NCBI RefSeq assembly: GCF_019649055.1 | Contig: NW_026570329.1 | Location: 248,001 to 312,000, forward strand | Direction: 5' to 3' | From: Paramacrobiotus metropolitanus | Taxonomy: Eukaryota > Tardigrada > Eutardigrada > Parachela > Macrobiotidae | Length of the DNA: 64,000 nucleotides | Part shown: one piece after another, positions 11,601-22,803 of the stretch | Layout of the letters: the number at the start of each line of letters is the position of its first letter | Numbering within the stretch: the stretch's first letter is position 1 | Program-made: the position numbers and the translations under genes | Notes under the pieces: generated by a model | Told to the model about the DNA's origin: nothing | Database searches by the model: none | The model's input: the letters and a program-made list of their open reading frames with translations, nothing else

Positions 11601-14600
11601 TTGCCAAGGAGGTGGTGTTCATCATGGCGCCGCACCCTTATTCCTACTCGAAAGCCAAAGGCGGTCTGGAGGAGAAGGAGGCGGACTGCGCACGCAGTCG
11701 CGTCTTCCTGCGCTTCTTCAGCCAGTTCGGCCTGCTGGTGCAGGTGGCGCCGGACGCCCATCCCCGCACCTGCACTCCCAATGATCTCTACAAGAACTGG
11801 ATGACCAACACCAAAACCACGATTCTCGAGGTAAGATACCATTATTCCAAGGTCCTGCCTGGCGTTGTCGCTGATGCGGCCAAACGTGCATTTTCTTGCG
11901 GATGAGTATAATTCGAAAGATACATTCTATTTATTGGTTATTAATGCAGCAGTTCTGGCAGGAAAAATTAAATGACATTTGTACTTATGACAATTTAATA
12001 AGTGGTAAAAATAAAATAAAATGACTTATGTACTTATGACAGTTTAATAATTGGTAAAAATGAAATAAAATGACATACTTGTGACAGTTTATTTAAGAAA
12101 TATAAATAAAGTAAATTGATATACTTGTGCCAATTTAATAAGGGGTAAAAATAAATTGAAAGGACATACGTATGTTTGGGCGCATCTGACACTGGTTAAA
12201 CTGAAAATCTGTACTGTTTTTTTTTTTGCGAAAAACTTGCTTGATACTGTTTTGATGTGTATAATGACTGTGTTTCTATATGAAGATATTAAAACTGTCT
12301 GCTATTATTGAAGGATTTCTTTCTTTTATTATTATATTTTGTCAGAAGGCGTCTTCCCGGTGCGCACCACAGTATCGCATGCAACGACGGCGCCGTGCTG
12401 CTGTTTCCCGAGTTGACGTTGTATCTTGTGTCTTGTTGGTAGATGGCGCGACTGCACAGCGACAAAGCGCTGATCCTAGTCGGGATGGGGGTGGGCGCGC
12501 TGCTGGCCTGTCAGGCCACACTGCTGGAGGGTTGCCAGTCGCTGTGTACGGCCATCATCTGTCTGGGATTCCCCATCAAGACGCCGCGCGGAATTCACGG
12601 AGTAAGTCTGCGGTTCTGCTCGTGTTGCATTGGCGCCATTTCGAGTTGTATTGCACTGATCGAATGGCGCTCACATGTCACTCATGTCAGCATTAACTTC
12701 TAATTCGCAGCCGATATTCTGAACATTTCTGATAGGTTTACAGACTTCCGGTTTTATGACTGTAAATATTTTTTTCAAAAAATAGATGCTGAGAATATTT
12801 ACAGAATTTCTGGTGGTGAAAATTGTCGGCTTCCGGGATGTTTGTTTCGAAAGCAAAATGAGTTTTAATGAGAATGTTATAACGTCCTTGTCCATGCTGG
12901 ATGGACGTTGTGGTCGGTACTTGGTTGTAATTGTCGGTATGTGTTGCAGCGTTATGGCAGTCCACTGTTGAAGCTGCAGACGGCCGTGCAGTTCGTTATC
13001 GGTCTGGCCGGACGCAACTGTCCCTTGGAGGAGTTTGTGGAGTTCCGCAGTAAACTGGAGGTGGACAGTGAGGTGGTGCTGGCCACAGGCTGCGACGACT
13101 ATCTGCGCATGAAGCACTACGTCAAGTCGCGGCTGCGCATCACGCAGAGTATGGCCGATCGCTGTCTGCTGGTGAGTAGGCATTCAGAATGTCGGCACCT
13201 TTTTCATTTTTATTCCAGTTCGATTTTGTTATGCTTTTAGCTTTCTGTTTACGAGTATTCTACGTAATGTGTTTTATTTTTTTATTCTAATTTTTATGTG
13301 CACATTCTACTTACTTTATTAGCGTTGGCGTAATTATCTGCAAAAAGTACACGAAGTTATTTTTGCTGACTGTTACTATTCTCTGAAGTACACTGATGTA
13401 GTGCCGAAGATACACTGATTTAGTAGCCCCTTTTCTACGATCGAACTGAGCACAAACGCCGCTGTGGTTATTGTATGTTGATGTAGGATTGCTGCAAGGA
13501 ATAAGTACGAATTAATTGTATTTGCAGGAGGAATGTGTGCATTTTATCTACCGGATTATTCCCAAGGCTGAACGCCTGCGGCAGGTGGCCAAGGCCCGGG
13601 CGGAGCTGCCCGTGGTGGAGGTGTCGCCCAAGAAGCGCAAGAAGCCCGCCACCTCCCGCCCCGCCGCGAAACGCGTCAAACCCAACGTCCATGCGGACAC
13701 ACCCACGAAAAACAGCCATAAAGTAAAAAAACCAACATCCTTAATTAGCAATGCTGTGGTGACATTGTTTTACTCGTATAAAGCTGGATTACAAACTTTT
13801 GGTATTTCCGGAAATTATTAACCACCGCCAGAACAGCGTCGATACACAGCTGTTTTTTTACAAATTCTCTGATTATTTTACAGAATTCCTTAAAGAGAAT
13901 AATGATTTACTGTGCCTTTTTTACCATCGAAATATTATTTGTAATTTGTTTTTAAAATGCTGTTTGATTTAATAATATTATAAAACCGTCATACGTCAAT
14001 AAAATGCGTAATGTGCTAGCAAAAACTTAGCTAGATAACCTTAGAATTATATACATTTACGATTTAATAATTAATTAATAAATTTGGAAAATTTGAATCG
14101 TGATTTATTAAAATTGAATATTTATTTGTAGAAGCTTTGTTTTATTAACTCTTTCTTGCGTCGTTAGGTGGAAACGCCGTCGCTGAGCACGGAGAGCCCC
14201 TCCGGCGGCTCCTCGGCCTCCCAGTCCCAGGACTCTACCTCCGGGATCCCCACGCCCTGGCCTGCCGCCACCCCGCCCCCGAACCCCACCCCGCCACCCC
14301 CCCGTGGCCCCACTGCTGCCCCTGCCAAGCCTCCCCGCCCTGCCCTCCATCAGCACCCTCAGCGGGGGCTCCTCCGTCGCCTCCGACAGCCTGCGCAGTT
14401 TGGGTTTTAGCGGCGGGGAGCCGCTGGGCGTCCGCGTGCCGCCGCCGCTGCTGGCGGGCGCCGTGCAGTCTACCTGGAACCTGTCGGCCACGGAGATCGC
14501 ACAGATCGGGCTGCGGATGCCCGGGGGCGCCGGGGCTGGGGGAGGCGGAGCTTGGACGGGGTTGGAGCAGCGCATGTCGGTAATTGCGCACACTGGGGCG

Positions 14601-14672
14601 CGTGCCCCTGCGCCAACCGCCCCCGGGGTATGGGCGCCCGGGAGGATGATGCCGACGCCGCCCGGCAACTGA
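5685..14672 (+). CDS. KANSL3: KAT8 regulatory NSL complex subunit 3 (KANSL3-like)
   Basis: Nuclear scaffold subunit of the NSL histone H4 acetyltransferase complex (family knowledge). Exons: 5685-6356, 7218-7484, 8227-8761, 9408-9674, 10127-10220, 10809-10994, 11055-11192, 11591-11830, 12443-12601, 12950-13171, 13528-13722, 14168-14672, about 1,160 codons. Exons 1-4 are acidic and low complexity up to CPYDYRKAKRAML. Exons 5-11 form the conserved alpha/beta-hydrolase-like core, with LGFP-type VCLGFP-like ICLGFPIKTPRG, VQFVIGLAGRNCP and RITQSMADRCL. The nucleophile elbow reads GMGVG with no Ser, so it is probably non-catalytic, as expected for KANSL3. KKRKKPATSRPAAKRVK in exon 11 is a likely nuclear localisation signal. 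Splice phases agree, but two frame changes are needed: near C runs at about 5880-5896 in exon 1 and in the C7 run at 14294-14301 in exon 12. These are probably indel errors. An alternative is a start in the second frame of exon 1 near 5804. Confidence 0.85.
10466..10634. repeat. Long imperfect inverted repeat (foldback hairpin) in KANSL3 intron 5
   Basis: Two arms of about 65-75 nt face each other. The 5' arm begins at AGGCCTTGTCCCGAATTC. The reverse complement of the 3' arm begins AAGGCCTCGTCCCGAATTC, and both continue through AGCGAATCTCG to a GAGGTGGCT block. The transcript could fold into a long hairpin. The GC-rich arms contrast with the AT-rich intron around them, suggesting an inserted MITE-like foldback element. 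No coding sense is seen. Confidence 0.75.
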
Positions 14673-15404
14673 AAGTTTGTGTTCTGTCGGGGAAAACTTG
14701 TGGAATAGTGGCATTTTTGCATTTGGCGGAATAGCCGGAATGATTTGTTATTTTAATCTGAATTGTTTTTTATGGGTTTTTGTTGCAATTTTTTTAGCTG
14801 GTTACGGGGAAAACACTCACAGGAGTGCATTAAGTAATGGGCACATTAAACATACGTACGTCGTTCTGTGTTTACAATCACAGTATTATTACATTTAATT
14901 AGCACAATATTCACAATCGGATTTTGTTTTAAATAAGTGACTGTAGATAGTACAACAACGCAAAACATTCGAACCGTAATTTTTAAGAAACACAAGCGAA
15001 ACTGTCGCACAAAATAACGCTTTACATGTAATTCAACCAGATTCAGTAATACCCAACTGTATCCGTCGTCAAAATGTAGCACAATATTTACCATTCGTGT
15101 TCACCCAGTGTGATAATTTTATTGTTCAGTTTTATCATCCAGTGTTATACGCATGTAGTCGACACATGTTAAGCCGTTAAGGTACATATACAGATGATAC
15201 TGTGTCGATAAAAAGCACCAGCATCTCCACAAAACGTCAGAGAGATGAGAGCCCAAAGGTCACCGAAAATTCAGCAAGAAGAATTGGTAAAAAATCCGTA
15301 AACGCGCAAGAACAATCATGACCATCTTGCGCGAAGAAACTTACTACCTTTTCAAACGTAGTTAATTGTATTTCATTGAGGCGATAACCGATTCTTGTAT
15401 CTGT
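14673..15404. other. Convergent 3' region between KANSL3 and BTB-MATH copy A
   Basis: The stretch holds the 3' flank of KANSL3 and the 3' flank of the minus-strand BTB-MATH gene. Most of it is recognisably repeated at about 22220-22800, for example the block around tgtggaatagtggcattt and the block around ttcagcaagaagaattgg. It is therefore part of an old tandem duplication. No additional gene was recognised. Confidence 0.6.
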
Positions 15405-18400
15405 TCACTGTGATCCACATGCGCACTGCTTGTCTGTACAATCCATTCCAGCGGGAAGTTCAGCAGTCACTTGGACTTGCAGTTTCAAGGAGAAGTCATC
15501 AGGATTAACATATCCTTTCACCGGACCAAGCAATTCCTGGAAATATGAACGTTGGTGAGCAATTTGTCACCCTGCTCCTTCTCGGCTAAACTCTCACCTC
15601 CATAGAGATGTATTTTGGGAATCCCCAAGTGTACTTATTGTTGAACAAGTAGGATGTCTCTGCAAAATGTAACAACACCGTTTTGAAGGTCATAATCATG
15701 GTTACACTGACCGATGGAGAGAAATTAAGGTTGTCACAGGTTACACTGACCCATAGAGAGAAATTTAGATATACGGTACAGATACATACTGCGTACAATA
15801 CATAAGTCTTTTAATTGGTGCAGTTTCCGTTTTTCCATGGCAGCACTTGCATCTCTGCATCTGCACGTCCATGACGTCCGTTTCGGGCAGCCAGAACATG
15901 ACAGGCGGAACGTTAGATGCACAGACTCACCGTCAGTTGTCTTTGCGACGTAGATGTTCCTGCATTGCATTAAACATCAAGGGCGAATATCCCTTCCCCC
16001 ATCTTTTTAATTGTGTTTCTAATCGGTGAGGCACTCACCAGCGCAGTTTTCTGAGTGTAATTGGTTCGCTTGACTTAAACTCAGGTACCTCCGGAAGCGC
16101 CCGGACATCTGGAACCGTATAGCTAATAACGCCCTCAGCGCGCCCATCTAAACATGCCAAAAGGTAGCATTTTTTCAAACGAACGCACGAACTGTGTCGG
16201 GGTTTCGTCGAAAACGGCAGCTGCGGTTTGATGGTGGCGTGCTTGTAGTGGTAGATGTCCAGTAACTCCGATTGCAGCAACAAACCGCTCTGAAGAAAAC
16301 AAAATATTTCGCATCCATCAGGCTTGATCGCATTCCGGTGGATCACTGTTTAAATCTACGCAAGACTAATCGGTCTTTCACAGGGCTGACATTAGCACAG
16401 GCTGGTCAGGTCATCCGTAATCAGTGGCAAAATAGTAAAGGGGATAAATGTCGTTTGAACGGTTCACGATGTAACTAACTGTCCAGTTGCCAGCTGACCA
16501 TGAGCGCAGGCTGCGCAGCATGGCCAGACTGCTTATAACAGAGACTTTAGTTTAGTTTTGTCGTTCCGACTCGTTCGTAAATGAGTAAAAGGACATTCAA
16601 ATAGATCGGGCCTGCGATCTGGACACATGGTTCTGGTTTATCTCGATTCTTGTATCGTAATCACAGCTGATTTCGTGGCCTTGCATCCTTTTTCAACCAG
16701 AACAGTTAACCACTCTCTAGGAGCGCTGAATGAGCAATTCCAGTGGAGATGCTTTACGAGCACCGTTTTAATCTTTTAGTATATAATACACTGCCGCAAA
16801 TCGCCATACCTTTACGGGCCCATCCAGTAGCTGCATATCCGTTAAGAGCGGAAACCGGATTTGAAACAACGCCTGACCCAATACTTCACGCCGATTGGTG
16901 GAGGAAGGGTCCAGATTCTTCTGTGTGCACATGTTGGTGGCCCACCTGCCAACAAAACGACCAATAGAAAGGCAAGGCACTCGACTTTATGTCTCATTGA
17001 AAAAGGAGCTTAAAGATTCGCTGACTTGTCAACCGCCGCACAGATGGTATCTTCGTTGGCGGTCAGAGTGTCCCGGTTGAGAATGGCGCTTAGGGCATCG
17101 TGTCCGGTTGCACTGAACCGAACCGGCTGCCAGACAGATTTTGGTGATTCATCAATCAGGCTCAAACAGTTTTCCAGGATACTTGGCGCAATATTCGTGT
17201 AGTGCAACGCCTGTGAGCAGAACGGCTTGCCGATAACAGATAAGGGGCGGATATTATGGCCAACCTTACCTTATCCAGTATATCCAGGCAATTGTTGATG
17301 TTGAGCACATCCCGGACAAATTCGGTGCACATGGCTACCAGCAATGGCAAGTCGTATTTGTCCGCGCAGTCCACTGTGTGGAAGACGTTATCCCGGGTAA
17401 AGTTCCCCACCGCATCGGTGTACAAGTAGCTGCACAATTTTCTGTGTTCTAATGATACACTTAGCCAACAACTACCCGTAATAAGAGGATGACGCGGGCG
17501 GTTCTACCTGAGTATGTTGGCGAAAGCGTCCGGATGAACGTCGGGGATTTCGACAGGAGATGCGCAGTTATCGGGCAAACTTCCGTAGAACATCGTGTAG
17601 AAAACAGGACTGCGCACTCCCATTATGACCCTGCAGTAAGGGCCTGCATAACGAAACTGACAACTAAAAACTTAATTAACACAACCAAACGGATTTCGCA
17701 AGTCGTACAGATCAGAACAAACCGGATTACACGAACTGCAGTCGAATTATGCTCATTAATATAATTCGACTCCGGTGTCCGATTCGTGGTCCATATTGTA
17801 AAAATGTCAGGAATGCAGGAAATGTCGAACTACACCGTATTATTTTATCAGTTCTCTACATTAGAAGCCCACCCGAAAACAGCCTACTCCGGCCCACTGA
17901 ATGGTCTGCCTTGAAAACCTCTTCCCTAGGTTTAGGTTTTAATTGCTTAATGCCTACAGATACAAGGAATCACTCCTTATCGAGATCTATAGACAGGTCA
18001 ACATAATCAAATAGCAGGAACAACAATTTTAAACTCTTAAAAGAAAGAAATAAACAATTCATCGATTTTATCAGAGGTCAAGGTTATTCGATGGCAGGTG
18101 GTCTTCAGCAGATGCGATCTCCTTCCATGAGACGTCTTCCAGTGCTGTTTGGAAGGCTTGCAGTGAGCGGTACGACGATAGATCCAGATCGAGATCATTC
18201 CAGAGTTTAGCGATCCTCCATGCGAAGGAGTCTTCGCTGGCTGGCACTTCCGTTCCACAAAAACTGGTCCTGGCGGCTTGGATCGGGAACGGGTGGCGCG
18301 ACATCCGATCAGCATTCCGAGTGTTACCTGCAACAGTGCTAGCGGCAGTAACTGACTCATAACTAATGAAAAAGTTGTTACCGAAAGGTAGCATGCCAAA

Positions 18401-21400
18401 TACGAGTTTATATGCAACACACAAAGAGGTTTTAATGCGACGTAATTCAACCCCGTCCCAGTTTATTTCGCGAAGCCGGCCACAGTAATCCGTAAGTGCA
18501 CTGCCCATTCGCAATCTTTTCAGAAATTTCAGCGCACATTTATCTAGATCGTCTCTATGAGTTTTAAAAAAGGGTTTAACAACTGGACTGCAATAATCGA
18601 AAAGGGGAAAAATTAATGCTTTATATAAACAAATAAGTGCTGCAGAATCATAATGGTTAAAAAGCGATAAAATGTAGCCTATGCGCTTCCGGATCTTGGT
18701 ACACAAACTACTCGTGTGTTCACTCCACCGCAGTTTTCGATCGACCAACAACCCTAAATATTTGGCGACAGGATGATTTTCAATCTCAACGTTGTTCAGA
18801 ACATATTTATGTACGTCATTCAAACTTCGCTTCATGGAGAAGCGCATGTGTACTGATTTTTTCGGGTTAAAGGTCAATCGTTTAGCAAGAGCTGAATTAT
18901 ATACGGCATCAATATCTTCTTGAAATTTTGTGCAGTCGTCGCCTGTTATTATAGGCCTACATAAAAACACATCATCAGCGAAAATAAAAATCCTGCTACC
19001 ATTAAGCAGAACAAACACCAACCCGTTAATTTCGCAAATAAACAGTATTGGGATTTGGGCCTAATACCGAACCTTGTGGTACTCCGCTTGTAGCTACCCC
19101 ACGTTTTGAAAATACACCATTCACGACTACAATCTGTTGCCTACCAAGTAAATAGTTATTCAACAAACTAATAACGTCGGGGTCAATACCAAGCAAACCG
19201 AGTGTTGTCAACAAGGAATGGTGATCTACCCGATCGAAGGCTTTAGTGCAGTCTAACATTATCGCATCAACTTCAATTCCGGTATCAATAAAGTCCTTAA
19301 CAAATTTCGAAAAAACCAAACACTGCAGTTCCGTGTTACGTTTAGCAAGGAATCCAAACTGGTTTTCACTTAACAAGCAATTACTTTCCAGAAAGCATCG
19401 TAAATAGTTCGCAATGCACCTTTCAAAAATTTTTGAAGTAGGATGCAGAATTGCAGTAGGGCGGTAATTAGTTATCACCCTTTGGTCAACAGACGTTTTG
19501 GGAAGTGGTGTCACGTATGACGTTTTCCAGTGCGACGGAAATGTACTGCATTTGACGCAAGCATTAAACAAAGTAACAAGCGGGGTGTCACAATTGAGCT
19601 GCCACATGCTTTTAATAACGAGTTAGAGATTTTGAACTGACCGGAAGAGGAAGAGAATTTCATTTCGTTTAGAGCCGTTAAAACGTCATTCTCGCTTATT
19701 TTAAAAACAATTTCCCTGTTTCTAGGTTTGGGAGGCAAAATAGCGCAATGAGAAGGGCAGTTGTTTTGAGACTCGAGAAACACTTCGTTAAATCTGTTTG
19801 CTTTGTCGCCGTCTGAAAAAAGGGTGGTACCTTCTGGCGTTTTAATGGGCGGCAGAGTTTTTTTGTCAACACATTGTTTGATAAACTGCCAAAACTTTTT
19901 CGGATTATTTCTGGTCGCCGTCGCAACGTCTAAAATGGCGTTCCTGCGGTGTGCTTTGAGAATAGTGTCGACTTTCAGAGAATCGGCCTTCCATAATCCT
20001 TTCAAACTGTCTTTTTTTGCTACATTATTTTCTTGCTGCATTTTGCGGAATAGCCTATTTCTACGATTTATCGCTTTACGAATGGCTAACGGATATTTTT
20101 AGTTTTTTTAGCTGTACGTTCGCTGTACGTAAAAAAACGCTGTGCAACGTTTAAAATCTCGTTTTCCAACTGTGTTGCCATAACAGATGGGTCACTATCT
20201 GTTAAGACACACTGCCAATCTGTTGCAGTTAATGAATTTTGAAAAGGTTCGATTTTATCAGGAGGAATTTTCCAGTGCTTACCACCTGACTGAAATTCAG
20301 TTTTACGACATTTATAATAAACGCGGAACTGAAAAGCATAATGGTCATTCGAAGCGGATGGAGGTGACACACATTCAACGTCCGTGACAAAGCGGTGCGT
20401 AGAAATCAAACAAAGATCAAGGATGTTGTTTTCTCTAGTGGGGAAGTGTATAAGTTGGCGAAAATTAAATTCCTTCATAGAATTAAGCAACAGCTGAGAC
20501 GCAGTGGTAGGGGCTCTCATACTATTCCAACAGATATCTGGCAGGTTGAAATCACCCATCAAAATAAGCTTGTTACGTAACTCGACGGAAAGATTTTCTT
20601 GTAAATGTTCAACAAGTACCGGTATTAGCAAAGCCTTTTTTGAAGGTCGTATATAGACAACACCAAATAAACAGTCCAGAACAGGCGATTCTACCAACAA
20701 AATTTCCAGATCATCTCTATCGAGATCTGTGCGCCTGAAACCTTTTAGTTTTTTCGATAAAACTAAAGCAACTCCACCGTGGCTGTCCGACGATTTCCGC
20801 CATTGGCGAAAAACGTTAAATTTGCGTAGGTCAGCAAAAAAATTATCAGAATAAACTTCTTGATCCCACGTTTCCGTAAGCGCACTAACATCAGACTCAG
20901 AACAAAACTGCCTAACTTCTTCTTTCTTAGAAAATATACTGTTAATGTTGCAACATTTGATTTTTATATTTCGAAAATGTTTTGGATTAACATTCGTAAC
21001 TCGCATATACTTTTTATCGCTGTTTACCCCTGCGAGTTTTTTGAACCCATTATTTCGGGTTCTTCAACAGCTTTGCATTGATTCGGCATTTTGCAGAACT
21101 TGGGCACATGTCCACTCTCGTTACAGTTAAAACAACGCATTACGTAACGTTCGACCGGGCACACGCACCTTAAAAATATTTTGCCCCGAAATAAAGGTCC
21201 CATAACCTTTACAAAGATATAGTAACGCTGCGGTCACTAATTGGTAAAATACGGTACCTGTGAGCTGGAAACATCTTCACGGCTCCATAATCACGCCCCA
21301 CCGCGAACTGGACATCGCTCATGTTTTCGCTCACTAACAAGTACTTGACATAGTCGCCGAGTTTTGAGCCCAGCACGGCTTTCCGCATCCAAGGACTGGA

Positions 21401-21406
21401 TGGCAT
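15405..21406 (-). CDS. BTB-BACK-MATH protein (copy A)
   Basis: Probable cullin-3 adaptor; the BTB would bind cullin and the MATH domain the substrate (inferred from SPOP-type proteins). Exons, 5' to 3': 21258-21406, 17508-17630, 17270-17429, 17026-17210, 16810-16945, 16039-16289, 15790-15959, 15598-15659, 15405-15536. Phases agree and give 455 residues. BTB is about 15-140 (MSDVQFAVGRDYGAVKMFPAH, SPVFYTMFYGSLPDNC). BACK is about 145-250 (ILENCLSLIDE). A BTBD3/6-like link follows (QIRFPLLTDMQL, LPFSTKPRH). MATH is about 300-445 (EGVISYTVPDVRAL, YVAKTTDGESVHLTFRL, YTWGFPKYISME, GYVNPDDFSLKLQVQVT). Intron 1 is about 3.6 kb because it contains a LINE; the same intron in copy B is about 100 bp. 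The start at 21406 is a second ATG; the copy-B-like start at 21416 is out of frame by a 2-base deletion. Exon 6 is read through a segment that is a 53-nt intron in copy B. Confidence 0.78.
17741..17770. repeat. Perfect 10-bp inverted repeat
   Basis: gtcgaattat is followed by a 10-nt loop and then ataattcgac, a perfect stem in intron 1 of BTB-MATH copy A near the 3' side of the LINE insertion. It could be chance or a small structural element. Confidence 0.6.
18010..21230 (-). mobile_element. 5'-truncated non-LTR retrotransposon (LINE, CR1/jockey-like)
   Basis: On the minus strand: the end of an ORF1/Gag-like protein with a CCHC knuckle (CFNCNESGHVPKFC, near 21095-21140), then an APE-type endonuclease at 20086-21006 (ALTETW, LILMGDFNLPDICW), then a reverse transcriptase at about 18071-20060 (YRPTAILHPTSKIFE, QNQFGF-type ENQFGFLAKRN, LDCTKAFDRVDH, SGVPQGSVLGP, and IFADDV in place of the usual YADD). 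At least three frameshifts break ORF2: in an A run near 20095, a C run near 19582, and near 19048. ORF1 is truncated at the 5' side. The element lies in intron 1 of BTB-MATH copy A in the same orientation. It is probably a dead copy, although indel errors could mimic some breaks. The exact ends and target-site duplication were not resolved. Confidence 0.88.
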
Positions 21407-22139
21407 TTCGAGACATTCTGCAGACTGTGAACCTGCGGATCCAAATCCCAATTGCATCATTTGCGTGGGCCGCAGTGACGGCAGAACAAATCCAAAACGT
21501 ACCTGAAGCCAATATCAACCAAGAATTTCAAATCAACAAACAATTTATGATTCAGCGAAAAGACGAAATGATCAAATTCATAAAATTACGCTGAGAAGAT
21601 ATCGGTGCAGGAGTCGTGCAAAAGAGATCATGAGAATTAGTCATTGGTATACAATACACATAATAAAAATTCTTATTCTTTCTTAATGAACGTTGCTGGC
21701 TGCTTTAGATAGGTAATTTCTGTCAAACGAGAATGTTGCTCGTTACTATTCGACACTCACCATCAGCTGAATGCATCGAAATGCATCCGGTTCACACCGT
21801 TAAGTTGTTATCTGTATACAACCGGACTTGAATGCTATGCAAATGCTCTCTGCATCAGTAAAATTACATTCGGTTCCGCGAAAACTGAATGTAACTCTTA
21901 TAAAAAAGTGAATGCTATAAAGAGAACCCCTCCTTATGCGATAGCCGATATGCTATAATAGTGTCTACGAGTCGAACCGGTTCCTTACAGGTTGAATGGT
22001 ACACTGGACATCCGCATGACCTTTACGCATACCAGTCCATATGCAAAGCGTTGTCGACGGTGGTCCTGTTGGTGTGCACACATCATTATGAAGTCCACTG
22101 TTTGTAACGAAGTGACGAAGTCCATTGTCTGTAATTTTT

Positions 22140-22455
22140 TATCTATTTTTTGGACGAAATGTGCTGCGTGTAGATGGTGAAGTTCGCCAAGGAGGTCGTG
22201 TTCATCATGGCGATGCCAGAAATTGTGTGCTCGTTCGGGGAAAAAAAATTGTGGAATAGTGGCATTTGTGCAGTTGACGGGATGGTTTGTTACCTTTATC
22301 TGGAATTGTTTTTTACGGGTTTTTTGTTGCATATTTTTTAGAGGGTTATAGAAAAAACACTCGCTGCGGTGCATTAAAAATAATAAACACATTAGACAGG
22401 CGTACATCGTACTGTTTGTATGCAATCGCGGTTTATTTATTGTACTGGTGAGCTC
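22140..22455 (+). pseudogene. KANSL3 relic: exon 8 start fused to 3' flank
   Basis: Positions 22140-22212 copy the intron-7 acceptor and first 13 codons of KANSL3 exon 8 (ATG at 22174, MVKFAKEVVFIMA), as at about 11565-11629. From about 22219 the sequence jumps to a copy of the KANSL3 stop region and 3' flank (as at about 14670-14900; shared word tgtggaatagtggcattt). Everything between exon 8 and the end of exon 12 is missing. This is what remains of a second KANSL3 copy, and it lies next to the second BTB-MATH copy exactly as KANSL3 lies next to the first. Confidence 0.82.
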
Positions 22456-22803
22456 ACTGAATTCAAGCAATCATGTCTAGATCCCCCACGCATGACAAAT
22501 TATATAGCCGGTACTGTTCCCAGTGTTCTGATAGAAAAGCATCAGAATTTCCTCCGAATATGAGAACCTTTAAATGGAAGTATTTCTTTTTATCTAATCC
22601 AGTTGTGATCCTAAAGGTTACCAAAAATTCAGCAACAAGAATCGGTACAAAATCCGTAAACGCACAGGAACAATTAACCACCATCTACTCTGTGCTGTGC
22701 TAGGAAACTTATGACCTTTGAGAACGCAAATTTATTTCCCTTCTGCCGCATCACTTGATTCCTAATTTTTATACGTTCACAGTGATCCGCATGCGCACTG
22801 TTC

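Noticed and set aside
14108-14722. Minus-strand 204-codon open frame
   Set aside because: Antisense of the Pro/Ser/Gly-rich last KANSL3 exon; composition reflects GC content.
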